The notes: generated by a model from the sequence alone, not told the origin. Counted from the first letter of the stretch, positions 1 through 9,490 are shown. The stretch: 64,000 nt of DNA from Agaribacillus aureus (GCA_030442055.1 JAUJEB010000001.1:2046001-2110000); one strand, 5' to 3'. Program-made: numbers and translations.

Positions 1-81
1 CAGTAGGGAATAAAAGAAAGTGGTTTATGAAAAGAACGCTTCGATAATTTAATTGACAATGCAACAAAATGCACTTATAAA

Positions 82-702
82 ATGGGCGATTTGAAAGCGG
101 TATGGTTCGAACTTACGGCAAAGTACACTGACAATGACCAACTCATGGAAGCCCTATGGGTAGAAATAGAAAAGGACTACTCCACCAAAAAACGGCATTA
201 TCACAACCTGGCGCATTTAGCATACATGACAGCCAAGGCCATCCAATACAAATGGCAATTAAATGACCTTGACACGGTCCTATTCTCTATTTTTTACCAC
301 GACATCGTCTACAATACAAGACGAAATGACAACGAACAGAAAAGTGCCGATGTCGCCGAGGACCGACTGACCAAACTTGGCGTTCCAACCGACAAAATAA
401 CCACCTGTCACCACCAAATTATCGCCACTAAAAACCATGAAGATAATGGTGATAATGACACCAACTTTTTGGTGGACTTTGACCTGGCTATTTTGGGTGA
501 TACGGCTGAAAACTACAGAGAATACGCCAAACAAATTCGAGCTGAATACGCTATATATCCTGACTTCCTTTATAAAAAAGGAAGAAGGAAGGTACTGTTG
601 CACTTTCTCGAAATGGACAGGATATTCAAGGCGGACGAATTTCGTGAACGCTACGAACAACAGGCCAGAGAAAACTTAAAGGCAGAACTAGTGATAACTT
701 AA
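82..702 (+). CDS. HD-domain predicted phosphohydrolase (COG4339-like)
   Basis: A 206-residue soluble protein resembling predicted metal-dependent HD-superfamily phosphohydrolases of the COG4339 type. Visible metal-ligand candidates are RHYHNLAHL near residues 38-46, FYHDIVY near 71-77 and DFDLAILG near 132-139, in the order typical of that family. The substrate is unknown for the family and cannot be inferred here. The start is the first ATG in frame, 22 bases after a short A-rich leader. It converges with the methyltransferase gene downstream; an imperfect inverted repeat covers its stop codon. Family assignment is fairly firm, function is not. Confidence 0.8.
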   Translation: MGDLKAVWFELTAKYTDNDQLMEALWVEIEKDYSTKKRHYHNLAHLAYMTAKAIQYKWQLNDLDTVLFSIFYHDIVYNTRRNDNEQKSADVAEDRLTKLGVPTDKITTCHHQIIATKNHEDNGDNDTNFLVDFDLAILGDTAENYREYAKQIRAEYAIYPDFLYKKGRRKVLLHFLEMDRIFKADEFRERYEQQARENLKAELVIT

Positions 703-732
703 CCATCATTTTATGATTAACTTAACACTAGT
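687..732. terminator. Shared hairpin between convergent genes
   Basis: ACTAGTG at 687-693 pairs with CACTAGT at 726-732, and the inner flanks (TAA, TTAA, CAT blocks) continue the pairing imperfectly. The structure overlaps the stop codon of the HD gene and lies between two converging genes, so a bidirectional terminator is the simplest reading. There is no strong T tract. Confidence 0.5.
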
Positions 733-739
733 GTGGTGA

Positions 740-1303
740 TTAATAAATATTATTATCGCATACAAAAAGATAAGCAGGCGGCATATTCCAAATTATAAAT
801 GCTGTTTGTACACGATGAAAATAGACTTTATACAGATCTCTGACTGCAGCGGCATAATTCAGTTGAAAAAAAGACCCTGAGTCTGCCAGCAAGTCTGCAG
901 ATTGTCTTAAAATGGTATCTCTTTTCGCAGGAGGAAACAAAATAAATGGTAAGGTGGAAATTATTGTATCTACTTTTTTCACCGAACCTGCGTTTAAGTG
1001 ACATGCCATATTTTCTGCAGAATCATTGATGATCATTAATCTGTGATCTTTTATTTTTTTCAAAGCAGCACAAAAAGACGGGTTAACCTCAAAAACAACC
1101 AACTGCGAATCCAAACGCATACGTTGAAGTAGATATTTGGTAATGGCGCCGTCTCCCGCTCCTAACTCAACGATAATTTTTGCCTCTTCAAAATTAATTG
1201 TATTTATAATTCTTTTGGTTATGGATTTAGACGTACGTGTGATCGTCCCCACGGTACTCAAATTTTTAAATCCTTCGATCAAAAAGAAATAGTTTGTAAA
1301 CAT
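740..1303 (-). CDS. SAM-dependent methyltransferase (phospholipid N-methyltransferase/KsgA-like fold)
   Basis: A 187-residue class I methyltransferase. Motif I VELGAGDGAITKYLL (about 46-60) and an acidic motif II (VVFEVNP, about 69-75) form the SAM site, and ISTLPFILFP (about 114-123) sits where the catalytic motif IV lies. The pattern is closest to the small COG3963 phospholipid N-methyltransferase group, which is itself related to rRNA adenine dimethylases. It starts 17 bases after the stop of the c-haem/VCBS gene and so is probably the last gene of that minus-strand operon. A lipid substrate would fit the envelope context, but this is inference. Confidence 0.7.
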   Translation of the reverse strand: MFTNYFFLIEGFKNLSTVGTITRTSKSITKRIINTINFEEAKIIVELGAGDGAITKYLLQRMRLDSQLVVFEVNPSFCAALKKIKDHRLMIINDSAENMACHLNAGSVKKVDTIISTLPFILFPPAKRDTILRQSADLLADSGSFFQLNYAAAVRDLYKVYFHRVQTAFIIWNMPPAYLFVCDNNIY

Positions 1304-1320
1304 CTAAAAATTTATAGCTA

Positions 1321-2922
1321 TTAAGGTATAATGGTATTTTCCAGTATTAAAACAGAGGGCACATCCAAAGATTTGCCTTTTATATTGTTGTGGTTCGTTT
1401 CGGATGAAAAATCCATATGACAGCTCCCTAACACCACATCGATATCTCCATCTTTGTCAATATCTCCTGTATCAAAAGTAATCCATGGTTTAGCGGAAAT
1501 TTTATTGATCGTATAAGCTTTAAATTTCAAGGGATTGTCAGCCACGTTTTCCAGGTATATGAAACTCAGGCTTTTTTTGTTTATGCCATCAACCGGAAAA
1601 AAGGATATGGCAAGGATATCCATGTCACCATCCAGATCAAAATCTTTCCCCGTTGCTTTATAGGCTCCCGGTAAGGCATAAAAGAAATTTTCAATGAAGC
1701 CATTTTTACCATCGTTCAAAAATATCCTGATGCCATGATATTTTTTATATATGATTTGTGGATAGTCACCACTGTCACCATTACAATACAATAAGTCCTC
1801 ATGGCCGTCTGAATTGAGATCCGTTAGCTCAAAATAACTAGACCCATACGTAGGTGGAAATCTTACTGCCGTTTTTACCTCATCATGTCCCTCCTTACTT
1901 TGATAATAAATATCAATGCCTTCATCACCTTGAGATTTAAGCATTACCAGGTCCATCAGGCCGTCTTTATTCATATCTCTTTCCACGACCCTAATAACCC
2001 CTGGTTGGGCATGCAATATGCTTTCATTTTTTGCGTGGTTGCCCTGGTGCATTTCATAAATTGACAACTTGCCTAGCAACGATCCAAATTCACAGACCAC
2101 ATACCTCCCTGTATGCTTATTTGATTGTAGTGCCAATGTTTGTACCGGGCGCCTAAGAGAATCAAGAAATATTTCTGAAGCCAAATATTTATCGTCGGCC
2201 AATGTTATCTGGGTGATCTTCCCCCTTGGAATATCAGTAGGAAATAGCTGCTCTATTGTTGTTACCAAAAGCCTGTCTTCTTCTATTAACAGATCCGTAG
2301 GAACCGGCCGGGTGGTTGTCTCATCCAGGATATTGCCATCGAAATCCGCCATTAGCAATGCCCCATTTGCATCAGTCATACCCGCAAATATCCTTGCGTT
2401 CATGGTATCTATTTTAATGAGCGTGCAACTTGAGGCACGGTTGTTTTTAAGCGGCCTGGTTTGAAAACCCTTAAAATTTGGCAAATCCCGGACATAAATA
2501 TCTTCCCTGGCAGCGGCATTGTCCAAATAATATTTTGTGATTAACCGCCATTCTCGCCTCTTAATCATCGGTTTATTGGGGTAAAAATCTTTTACAACTA
2601 CTTCGCCATTATCATCTTTCTCCATTAGATACAATGGTGGCAATTCGTCATGGGTATTAAATACGCCTAACAAGTGTCCCATTTTGGGTAAAATGATGTT
2701 CCAGGTGTCACGATCAAGGGAACCTGGTTCCGGCAGCATATGACAAGACTGACAGTAGTTGATCGCCAAGGTTTTCCCCACCTCGTTTTTGTGGTCTTGT
2801 TTTACTATTTTGATGCTGAAGGGTAGCATTAGCAGCAAAAAAAATATTAAAGCCAGCAAGTACCATAAACCTTTATTGTCCTGAAACTCCTTATTCGATA
2901 ATCTGGAAACCCGCCACAACAT
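1321..2922 (-). CDS. Membrane-anchored c-type haem VCBS/FG-GAP repeat protein
   Basis: 533 residues. One N-terminal membrane segment (about 20-40) is followed by a single haem c motif CQSCH (57-61) and then a beta-propeller-type region with several calcium-binding FG-GAP/VCBS loops (for example DLNSDGHEDL, DFDLDGDMDI and DIDKDGDIDV in the C-terminal half). It is probably anchored in the inner membrane with the propeller in the periplasm. Such haem-plus-VCBS proteins are common in Bacteroidota, often beside oxidoreductases, but their role is not established. The gene lies between the sulfatase-superfamily gene (about 50 bases upstream) and the methyltransferase (17 bases downstream), consistent with one operon. 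Confidence 0.75.
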   Translation of the reverse strand: MLWRVSRLSNKEFQDNKGLWYLLALIFFLLLMLPFSIKIVKQDHKNEVGKTLAINYCQSCHMLPEPGSLDRDTWNIILPKMGHLLGVFNTHDELPPLYLMEKDDNGEVVVKDFYPNKPMIKRREWRLITKYYLDNAAAREDIYVRDLPNFKGFQTRPLKNNRASSCTLIKIDTMNARIFAGMTDANGALLMADFDGNILDETTTRPVPTDLLIEEDRLLVTTIEQLFPTDIPRGKITQITLADDKYLASEIFLDSLRRPVQTLALQSNKHTGRYVVCEFGSLLGKLSIYEMHQGNHAKNESILHAQPGVIRVVERDMNKDGLMDLVMLKSQGDEGIDIYYQSKEGHDEVKTAVRFPPTYGSSYFELTDLNSDGHEDLLYCNGDSGDYPQIIYKKYHGIRIFLNDGKNGFIENFFYALPGAYKATGKDFDLDGDMDILAISFFPVDGINKKSLSFIYLENVADNPLKFKAYTINKISAKPWITFDTGDIDKDGDIDVVLGSCHMDFSSETNHNNIKGKSLDVPSVLILENTIIP

Positions 2923-2972
2923 TTGTTTTAATTTTTGTTTCTTATCAATCCGTTCAGATCACGTAGCCTTCG

Positions 2973-4760
2973 CTATGGGTAGATTCTGTTCTTTTCATCG
3001 TACTTTGCTCTTATAATTTCGGTTAAACTGTCATCAATTTTCGTATGAAGTTGGTCAAAGGATCTGTCCATTAAATAAATCTTTTCGACGGGTAATTTGT
3101 GCTCCCAGTCCCTTTTATAGTAAATCAAATTTTCGGTATCTGAATATGTAAGACTATAGGTTCCCCCAAATCCATGATGAAATAAAAACCTTGGGTAGGA
3201 TTGAGGCTCATTCATGGGTAACCCTTCCCACAGGCCAGGGGGGGGGACATTAATTTTACTTAAAATAGTGGGTGCTATATCGATGTGGGTAGCAAAACGC
3301 GTATTTTCATAGGATATGGAATCAGGGTCATATATTAACATGGGAATTCTTAATTCATCTTGGTTTAAAAAATTTCCATGCCCAAAAATACCGTTACCCC
3401 CTAACGATTCTCCATGATCAGACGTGATGATGGCGAGTGTATTTGAAAGGTAACCCAAATCCGATAACTTGCGGAAAATTTCTTTTATGATGTAATCGGC
3501 TTGACAAATGCCGTTGTCATAATTATTGGTGTATACCAACTTCTTGTCTATTTCCTCTCCAATAAAAAGTGGGGCTTTATCCGGCTTAAACACCCTAAAC
3601 CTGTCATTGACTGTTCCAACGCTATGTACGCTCATCAGGTGAAAGAAAAAAAAGGATTTACCAGCTTCTTTAAAAAGAGGGGTTTTGTCTAAGTGCTCCA
3701 ATATTAAAAGATCATTATTTGGGTCAAAATGTTGAGAATCCGGCCCTTCAAAAAAGAGATCTATGTTACTTCCATAATAATGATCCAGACCATACCAGTC
3801 TCTGTGAACCCCGGAAAGGATAAAATTTATTTTGTAATCAAAATGCCTAAGCACCTCATGTACTCCCAACCTTTCCTGATCCAGGCTCGTAATGCTTTCA
3901 CTAAAGAGCATATTTAAAAGACTTGAGATGGTATTGTTGCTACCAGCTAATGCTATATTTATCTTATGTAACTTGCCCAAGCTACATAAACTGTCCATAA
4001 AAGGGGTTGTTTTTCTTTGATAGTCATATAAACTCATATGGTCAGCCCTTAAAGCATCAACCACTATTAATATGATATTCTTCTTGTCCTGCGCTAAAGC
4101 TGCCGCTGGTTTTGTATAGTGCTTGTTTAAATAATGTTCACTAAATAGCGTATTGTCTTGATTTATGCTGTTCCAATAAAAAAAACTTACAATGGGATCT
4201 TCTTTAAAACTGGTTTGCAGTCGATCATAATCCACAAAAAAAAGAATCAGTATCATCATGAACTGAGGCCCTATGTACCATAAAAGTTGATTGGCTGTAC
4301 CACTGCCATAGTTATTAATCAATGCTTTTGCCTTTGCACCCCCCCTGATGACCATGATAAGACTGATGACCAGTATTACCATGATGACTACCAGCACATA
4401 AGAAAAACTAAACGGAACGGCATCGAGAATACCGCTCAAATGCCTCAAGTTTGTTTTTACTAAGGGAAAACTCAGGTATTCCCCCCATAGGAATTTACTG
4501 GTCAGTGAACTAATATACAGCAGGGTCGCACACCAAAAACAACCCCAGAGCCAAATACTCAGTAGGGCGTGTCCAAATACTTGATTTTTCTTATTTATTG
4601 ATCTCACCAGTGCTACCGTCGGAAGCAATATCAAAAAAAACAAAAGGCTAAAGGCCGTAAAATGTACGACTATCCCAAAAACTGATACCATACCATTGAG
4701 TAAATAGTAATGCAGGGCAGCCAGTATGAAAAAAATGCTATATACTTTTTGTGGACGCAA
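2973..4760 (-). CDS. Membrane sulfatase / phosphoethanolamine-transferase-like enzyme
   Basis: 595 residues with about five N-terminal membrane helices (residues 1-200) and a periplasmic alkaline-phosphatase-superfamily domain. Visible motifs are IILIVVDALRADH (metal site 1, about 229-241), AGSNNTISSL (a candidate Thr nucleophile) and SDHGESLG plus GHG (metal ligands, about 447-464). This architecture is shared by LTA synthases, EptA-type phosphoethanolamine transferases and membrane sulfatases; which group modification it performs cannot be read from sequence alone. The listed start is a TTG; the next in-frame ATG is residue 24, at the end of the first helix, so TTG is preferred but not certain. 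It heads the minus-strand operon of haem/VCBS protein and methyltransferase. Confidence 0.75.
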   Translation of the reverse strand: MRPQKVYSIFFILAALHYYLLNGMVSVFGIVVHFTAFSLLFFLILLPTVALVRSINKKNQVFGHALLSIWLWGCFWCATLLYISSLTSKFLWGEYLSFPLVKTNLRHLSGILDAVPFSFSYVLVVIMVILVISLIMVIRGGAKAKALINNYGSGTANQLLWYIGPQFMMILILFFVDYDRLQTSFKEDPIVSFFYWNSINQDNTLFSEHYLNKHYTKPAAALAQDKKNIILIVVDALRADHMSLYDYQRKTTPFMDSLCSLGKLHKINIALAGSNNTISSLLNMLFSESITSLDQERLGVHEVLRHFDYKINFILSGVHRDWYGLDHYYGSNIDLFFEGPDSQHFDPNNDLLILEHLDKTPLFKEAGKSFFFFHLMSVHSVGTVNDRFRVFKPDKAPLFIGEEIDKKLVYTNNYDNGICQADYIIKEIFRKLSDLGYLSNTLAIITSDHGESLGGNGIFGHGNFLNQDELRIPMLIYDPDSISYENTRFATHIDIAPTILSKINVPPPGLWEGLPMNEPQSYPRFLFHHGFGGTYSLTYSDTENLIYYKRDWEHKLPVEKIYLMDRSFDQLHTKIDDSLTEIIRAKYDEKNRIYP

Positions 4761-4809
4761 GGCAAACGTGCAAATCTTGGCGCATTAATGATAGTTTATA
4801 TGGATGCAT

Positions 4810-4859
4810 GGCGGGGGTCTTGGGCCAACCCCCAGGCCATTAACTGTGGTTAACCCACA
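4810..4859 (-). terminator. Paired GC-rich hairpins downstream of the Cys-rich lipoprotein gene
   Basis: A G5/C5 stem at about 4812-4833 and a TGTGG/CCACA stem at 4845-4859 lie between the end of the lipoprotein gene and the sulfatase-like gene on the same strand. No U tract follows, so this could be an attenuating structure rather than a terminator. Confidence 0.3.
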
Positions 4860-4868
4860 TGACGCCAA

Positions 4869-5555
4869 TTACGGTGCCCCATCAGATGATATGGTATGAT
4901 TGCACCTGTCATTCCATGACTCCTTCTCGCAGGTACCCGCCGCCCACATGGAACTATCACACTCGCATCCGGTAATTTGTCCACTGCCGTTTTTGACAAA
5001 TTTGCAGCAGGCACAAGGATCGCCGGTACATGTATGGGTGGTAGATGTGGTAAAGTTCATGGCCGTACGGCTTAATGACAACGCATTCGGGAACATGCTG
5101 GCTATGGCCATTTTACCATTACCCCCACTAAAAACCCCTTTTATCTTGTCCAAAAATCCAATTTCTTGTTTAACAGGTTCAATGTTAATGCCTACAGGGA
5201 TATTTTTGTTCTCAAAATCCTGGCCCATAGCAACAATCGAGGCAATATAACCGGTCTCCGGGTTTATATTGATTTCAATACTATGAAAGGACGATATACG
5301 TCTGCTTATTGCCGGGAATTTCTCGTGGAAAAATGATTCTTCCATACCGGTTTCTTTAAAAGCCCAGGTTCCGTTTTCACGTTTGGAAAACTTTAAGGGC
5401 GCTGCTACATTAATGTCACTCACTATAATCTCCTGAATCGCATCCGGTGACAACGCATCTTCACTGCCATCGCTACAGGCTGTATACAAAACAAGTGAGG
5501 CAAACAGCAGGCACAACATTAAAAAAAATTTCTTGATGATTTTCATAGCTTTCAT
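4869..5555 (-). CDS. Lipoprotein with Cys-rich C-terminus, unknown function
   Basis: 228 residues. A lipoprotein signal ends at LYTAC (Cys27). The middle is unremarkable. The last about 60 residues hold nine cysteines, including the closely spaced CACC and CEC groups, suggesting disulfides or metal binding outside the cytoplasm. I do not recognise the family. The next gene upstream on the same strand encodes a TlpA-like thioredoxin protein with a CKPC active site, 124 bases away, so a thiol-redox link is plausible. ATG at 5555 and the ATG three codons later are equally good starts. Confidence 0.65.
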   Translation of the reverse strand: MKAMKIIKKFFLMLCLLFASLVLYTACSDGSEDALSPDAIQEIIVSDINVAAPLKFSKRENGTWAFKETGMEESFFHEKFPAISRRISSFHSIEININPETGYIASIVAMGQDFENKNIPVGINIEPVKQEIGFLDKIKGVFSGGNGKMAIASMFPNALSLSRTAMNFTTSTTHTCTGDPCACCKFVKNGSGQITGCECDSSMWAAGTCEKESWNDRCNHTISSDGAP

Positions 5556-5679
5556 ATTTTAAGGTTAACAATGTTACTTGGTATTAATGAATGATTAAGT
5601 TTTGACTAAAAAGGTCCCGAATTAATAAATTTGCCGGTGATGGTGGCATCCATTACAGATTCAATGCTTAAGCCGGTAG

Positions 5680-6870
5680 TCATTCGCGTAAAAAATTAAT
5701 ATGTACCGTATACACCTGCTGCTCACGCCTTGTCAGTTGCAATCCATTTTTTTTCAAAAATTCCTGTATGACAGCCAGGTCCTTACTGATCGGCATGTTG
5801 AAGTCGTAACCCATGGTGTCGTGAATATCCGGCTCAATCCATAGGGCCATCTGGTGTCTTAAAAACTGAACCAAATCCGAAATTTTAATATTAGTGGCCT
5901 TTACCCATAAGCCACTTTCCTCATTAACTGCCGGTGGCCGGCTTTGATCCTCAGAAATTGTCTTTTGCAGCTTGGTTTTATTGGAAATTTTAAGGGCCCA
6001 AACACGTTGTCGGTTGCCTTCGATCGTATAACCTAACGGCAATGACAGGTTTTCCAGGACGTTGGTGAATACTTGATTTTGATCCTGCGCGCTGTCTGCG
6101 CTGAACGAAAAGTCATAGGCAGTCGCAGGACCCTCGCCGGTCACAAAATATTTGGTGGTATCATTTTCTAAAAAATTGACCAACCCCCCAATCATATATG
6201 CGGCCGTTTTATTGATCCAGCAAAAGCCAAACTTTTCCCCTGTTTCAAAAGACACCGAAGAAACGGTTCTGTCTGCGGCGTATCGTAGATCCATTGTATA
6301 GATAAGCCTACCGGCTAAGGGATCATTTTTGATGATATCTTCTTCCAAAAATGATTGCAGGAAGTCATCATCTACCTGGTCCACCGTTCCCTTCCAGCGT
6401 ATCCGGTTTTTCCTGTCGATCAATACTGCGGTGGGCAATATGGAAATGTTGAAGGCATGATGTATCTTTTTCTCCAGGTCCAACGCAATATGCGTATTTA
6501 AATGGTGTTGCTCAAGGAAGGCGTTAATCCGGTTTATACTGTCATAGGAATTGACTGATATCACCACCAGCTGATCCTCCCCATAGGTGTTCACTATTTC
6601 ATTCAGCCTGGGGACGGACGCAATACAGGGTTTGCAACCGGTAAACCAAAAATCCAATAATATATTTTTATCGCTGGTCGTGAACCCCTCCTTCTCCGCC
6701 AGTAGGTATCGCGCAAAGTTGATTTTCGGCGCCTCCTGGTCGGCTATTATTTGCTGGCCGAACAAAAATGGCATATCCCAGCAAAACAGCGCTAAAAGCA
6801 GCACAACCCTGATTTGGACGAAGACAAGGAAACGGGTGGGTTGAAACGTTAGCTGGTTTGAAATATTCAT
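5680..6870 (-). CDS. TlpA/ResA-like thioredoxin-domain protein with long C-terminal extension
   Basis: 396 residues. An N-terminal hydrophobic export segment (about 13-37) precedes a thioredoxin-fold domain with WFTGCKPC (Cys79, Cys82) and the typical TlpA order of sheet and helix up to about residue 175. The remaining about 220 residues are of a type seen in Bacteroidota TlpA proteins but carry no motif I can name. It probably reduces extracytoplasmic disulfides. The downstream Cys-rich lipoprotein is on the same strand and is a candidate partner; that pairing is inference. Confidence 0.75.
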   Translation of the reverse strand: MNISNQLTFQPTRFLVFVQIRVVLLLALFCWDMPFLFGQQIIADQEAPKINFARYLLAEKEGFTTSDKNILLDFWFTGCKPCIASVPRLNEIVNTYGEDQLVVISVNSYDSINRINAFLEQHHLNTHIALDLEKKIHHAFNISILPTAVLIDRKNRIRWKGTVDQVDDDFLQSFLEEDIIKNDPLAGRLIYTMDLRYAADRTVSSVSFETGEKFGFCWINKTAAYMIGGLVNFLENDTTKYFVTGEGPATAYDFSFSADSAQDQNQVFTNVLENLSLPLGYTIEGNRQRVWALKISNKTKLQKTISEDQSRPPAVNEESGLWVKATNIKISDLVQFLRHQMALWIEPDIHDTMGYDFNMPISKDLAVIQEFLKKNGLQLTRREQQVYTVHINFLRE

Positions 6871-7300
6871 GAAGATAAACTTGTTCGATAATTATGTTTC
6901 CCTAAAAAGTATCATTTTCCAATGACCGGAAGTCCAATGAATGCTAAAAAATGAAACTTCATTAATGGGGGTAAGTATAAACCTTTATTTTACCAATGTC
7001 AATGCGTAGATAATCATTTAATATTCCCTTATCATTCCCGCCACATATGGATAATCATCGCTACCTATCTTAGTGGTTGCGGTATGTGAAGGACTTGTTT
7101 TTTGGACCAGGTATTTCCATGTCATTCATTACTGTTGCTGTTGCTCGCACAGTTTGCTTTACTATTGGAATCGCCATCTGATCATGAAAAAACAGCCATC
7201 TTTGCATTCCATGAAAAAACCTGTAAATTCGGCCATCATCAGTATACCATAGGTGAAAATGGTGCCGAATAGCCAAACTTTATCATTAATTTCCTACTAT
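6871..7300. other. Intergenic region, no supported gene
   Basis: 430 bases between divergent genes. A TATCTTAG box at 7066-7073 on the plus strand matches the promoter boxes found elsewhere in the window and may drive the lipoprotein gene at 7301, leaving a leader of over 200 bases. Short open frames of about 20 codons here have nothing to support them. An open frame on the minus strand at 7070-7276 (68 codons) has odd composition and no homologous look. Confidence 0.4.
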
Positions 7301-7969
7301 ATGCGATTATTCATTTTTTTGACGCTACTGCTCTTAACGGCGTGCCGAAACCCCGAAGCCGTATCCTTAAAGCCCATGGAAGCATACTACTACCCATACG
7401 ACCAATTGGCGCATCAAACATCATTCACCTATCAAAAAGTAGGCGGTCATGAACAAGCCATCATTACACAACAAATTATTGAGCGGGGCGGCACCAAATT
7501 TCTTGCCACGGTGATTGGCGATAAAACCATCAAATTTGACTCGGCCATCGCGACGCTCGATGAACCGCCCAAACTCGTTGAAATTTTCAGGTATGAATAT
7601 GATACGCTTGGTAATTTCCGGGGCATGACCCAAGGCACCATCGAAAAAGAAGCCTACTTTGCGAACGGTACCCCTTATGGTGGCAGAAAGTCTCACATAA
7701 AATATGTACACCGCAACATTGAGACCGCCTATGAAACCATGGATCATTTCAAAAAAGATACGGTCTATGAATGGAACAATGTGGCAACGCCCGCTTTGTA
7801 TTTCGAAAGAACCCTGCACATCGAGGTCGGCCACCGCTATATCCCGTTTCTTGGAAAATCCGCCACCTATGCCGGCTACACAATTTATGCGAAAGCGCTG
7901 GGAATTGTGAAATACGCCAATGAATTGGATGGCGAATTAGTCGCCTGGGAACTTATTTCAATTGAGTGA
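7301..7969 (+). CDS. Lipoprotein of unknown function
   Basis: 222 residues starting at the ATG that begins MRLFIFLTLLLLTAC, a clear lipoprotein signal with lipobox Cys15. An earlier ATG 48 bases upstream would place a polar stretch before the signal and is disfavoured. The mature part is about 205 residues, rich in Tyr and Thr, probably beta-rich, and matches no family I know. It stands alone at the left edge of the accessory island. Confidence 0.6.
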   Translation: MRLFIFLTLLLLTACRNPEAVSLKPMEAYYYPYDQLAHQTSFTYQKVGGHEQAIITQQIIERGGTKFLATVIGDKTIKFDSAIATLDEPPKLVEIFRYEYDTLGNFRGMTQGTIEKEAYFANGTPYGGRKSHIKYVHRNIETAYETMDHFKKDTVYEWNNVATPALYFERTLHIEVGHRYIPFLGKSATYAGYTIYAKALGIVKYANELDGELVAWELISIE

Positions 7970-8147
7970 AAATGCCGATATCCAGTGATCCATGCATGGG
8001 TTTTTATCAAATGAGAAACGATGTCATGGATTGGATTTTTTGCCAAAAATACTAATTTTAAAACAACGGTACAGCGCTGTGCTCATGGAGCGGTCTTCGC
8101 AGATCAATCCAGGCGTATCATAACCAACCATTAGCCACCATGCCATC

Positions 8148-8915
8148 ATGAAGTTGTTTAAAATAAAAAAGGCCAAAATTAAAGGTTTCGTATACATCCC
8201 TGATGAGGACAATGACCTGTTTGCAAAGGCCAAAATTGGAGATTCAATCATTAAACAAAACAGGGAGCCACCGTACATTGTTGTTGATCATTCCCTAAAT
8301 ACAAAGATAATTACCCAATGGCCCGGTAAATTGTATTATGTGGAAGTAATCAATCAAAAGAAAGAAAAAGATATTAACAAAGGACTAGTAAAAAATATAT
8401 GGTATACAAGAACGCTGGGCGTGAAAATTTTGGAAGAAGTACCGCTAGAAGCCATGTTTGGGGTAAACGAAAAATCGATTAAAAATTTGATAGATTTGAC
8501 AAGAAAAATCGAAACGGAACAAGTTGAAATGCTTTCAAAACATGATGTTAAGTCCAATAGAAGTGTCGTCGATAAGGCGTGGAAAAAGTGGATTCGGTTG
8601 ACTGATAAGGATTATTCCTTTTTACCCGAAGATTATTCCAATACGCTAAATATGTCTCCGAAAAATCAAGTTCACGGATCACCCATCAGAGAAGGACTTT
8701 CAATCATCTATTCTCAGTTTGATATTAGAGCAAGAGAACTGGTTGGTGATGCTGCCTTTGGCGTTGATAAAGACGGTGAAATTTTTCTTCAACCTACCTG
8801 GAGCACCGCAGTAGAAGCGCTGCTTCAAGCCGGAATATCTTACGAATCTGATGGCTTGATTTCTGAAGCTGAAAAGGAAAACTTAAGAAAACCAGTAAAG
8901 GAGGTCTTTCATTAA
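8148..8915 (+). CDS. Hypothetical soluble protein, unrecognised
   Basis: 255 residues, no signal peptide or membrane helix, highly charged. The first 40 residues are Lys-rich, and WSTAVEALLQAGISYESDGLISEAE near the C-terminus is cleanly amphipathic. I recognise no family. It is a single-gene unit: about 180 bases precede it and a hairpin follows within 50 bases. Its setting beside a decayed Imm27 gene and other orphan genes makes an immunity or accessory role possible, but nothing in the protein shows this. Confidence 0.55.
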   Translation: MKLFKIKKAKIKGFVYIPDEDNDLFAKAKIGDSIIKQNREPPYIVVDHSLNTKIITQWPGKLYYVEVINQKKEKDINKGLVKNIWYTRTLGVKILEEVPLEAMFGVNEKSIKNLIDLTRKIETEQVEMLSKHDVKSNRSVVDKAWKKWIRLTDKDYSFLPEDYSNTLNMSPKNQVHGSPIREGLSIIYSQFDIRARELVGDAAFGVDKDGEIFLQPTWSTAVEALLQAGISYESDGLISEAEKENLRKPVKEVFH

Positions 8916-8942
8916 ATAAACGTAATGGCTAAGCTAGAAGAC

Positions 8943-8967
8943 CCCCAGACAGCTTTTTTATCTGGGG
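8943..8967 (+). terminator. Hairpin after the 8148-8915 gene
   Basis: CCCCAGA (8943-8949) and TCTGGGG (8961-8967) form a perfect 7-bp stem around an 11-base T-rich loop, 27 bases after the stop codon. A T tract after the stem is missing, so it is a moderate terminator candidate. Confidence 0.5.
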
Positions 8968-9014
8968 CATCGTGCACCCTAAAAAATAACGATAACTACT
9001 AAACAGACGCATTG

Positions 9015-9107
9015 ATGACTTTTTGGTTCGTCGGAATGCTATTGATAATGCTTTTGGTCGGTGGACTGATTTACCTTGTCTATTGGCAAGAAATTATCAT
9101 AGAATGA
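9015..9107 (+). CDS. Possible 30-residue membrane peptide
   Basis: An ATG opens a 30-codon frame whose product is almost entirely one hydrophobic helix (MLLIMLLVGGLIYLVYW) with a short acidic tail. It is shorter than most gene callers accept. No ribosome site or promoter is clear. It could be a real small membrane peptide or a chance frame in decayed DNA just before the recombinase relic. Confidence 0.3.
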   Translation: MTFWFVGMLLIMLLVGGLIYLVYWQEIIIE

Positions 9108-9153
9108 TTATTGAAAGTTAATTTAGTAAAATTAATGCATACTTCTCATCAAA

Positions 9154-9417
9154 GTGCATTTGGGCTTTTCTAAATATGGCTTTCGCGAATGCGGTCAGCA
9201 TAGAAGCATTGTAAAATTTACTATAGGAAAAAAAGGGGGGCGGTTTGTTGTTTTGACACCTGTGTCTTCTGTTACTTTGAGATTGCGCGACTTTTTATCG
9301 GGTGTAGGGTGGCACATGGTCTTGGAGTTGTCGGGGCATAGCACAATCAAAACCCCTGAGATCTATACACATGTGGCTAAAACCGCTATGAATTTTATTA
9401 AAAATCCATTAGCTTAA
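9154..9417 (+). pseudogene. Tyrosine recombinase (XerC/D-like) C-terminal relic, copy A
   Basis: The last about 50 codons read as the C-terminal catalytic part of a tyrosine recombinase: LELSGHSTIKTPEIYTHV contains the LGHxxxKTTxIYTHV signature with the catalytic Tyr, followed by the family's KNPL ending. The rest of the enzyme (catalytic domain start, core-binding domain) is absent, and the upstream part of the frame does not look like a recombinase. It is therefore a remnant. A diverged second copy lies at 13744-13985. Confidence 0.75.
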
Positions 9418-9455
9418 AGTTTTTAAAATTGCTATCTGTGCCACATTGTAGTAAA
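9415..9455 (+). repeat. Conserved sequence downstream of recombinase relic A
   Basis: About 40 bases beginning TTAAAGTTTTTAAAATTGCT, nearly identical to 13983-14024 downstream of relic B. Similarity stops right after GTAAA in both copies, where different genes follow. The position just 3' of a recombinase end suggests an attachment-like site, but no strand exchange has been shown. Confidence 0.55.
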
Positions 9456-9490
9456 TGGTGGAATGTTGGAAAGCATATCAAGTATCGCAT

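Noticed and set aside
7070-7276. A 68-codon minus-strand open frame between the TlpA-like and lipoprotein genes
   Set aside because: His- and Phe-heavy composition, no family look, overlaps the start of a convincing plus-strand gene and a promoter box.
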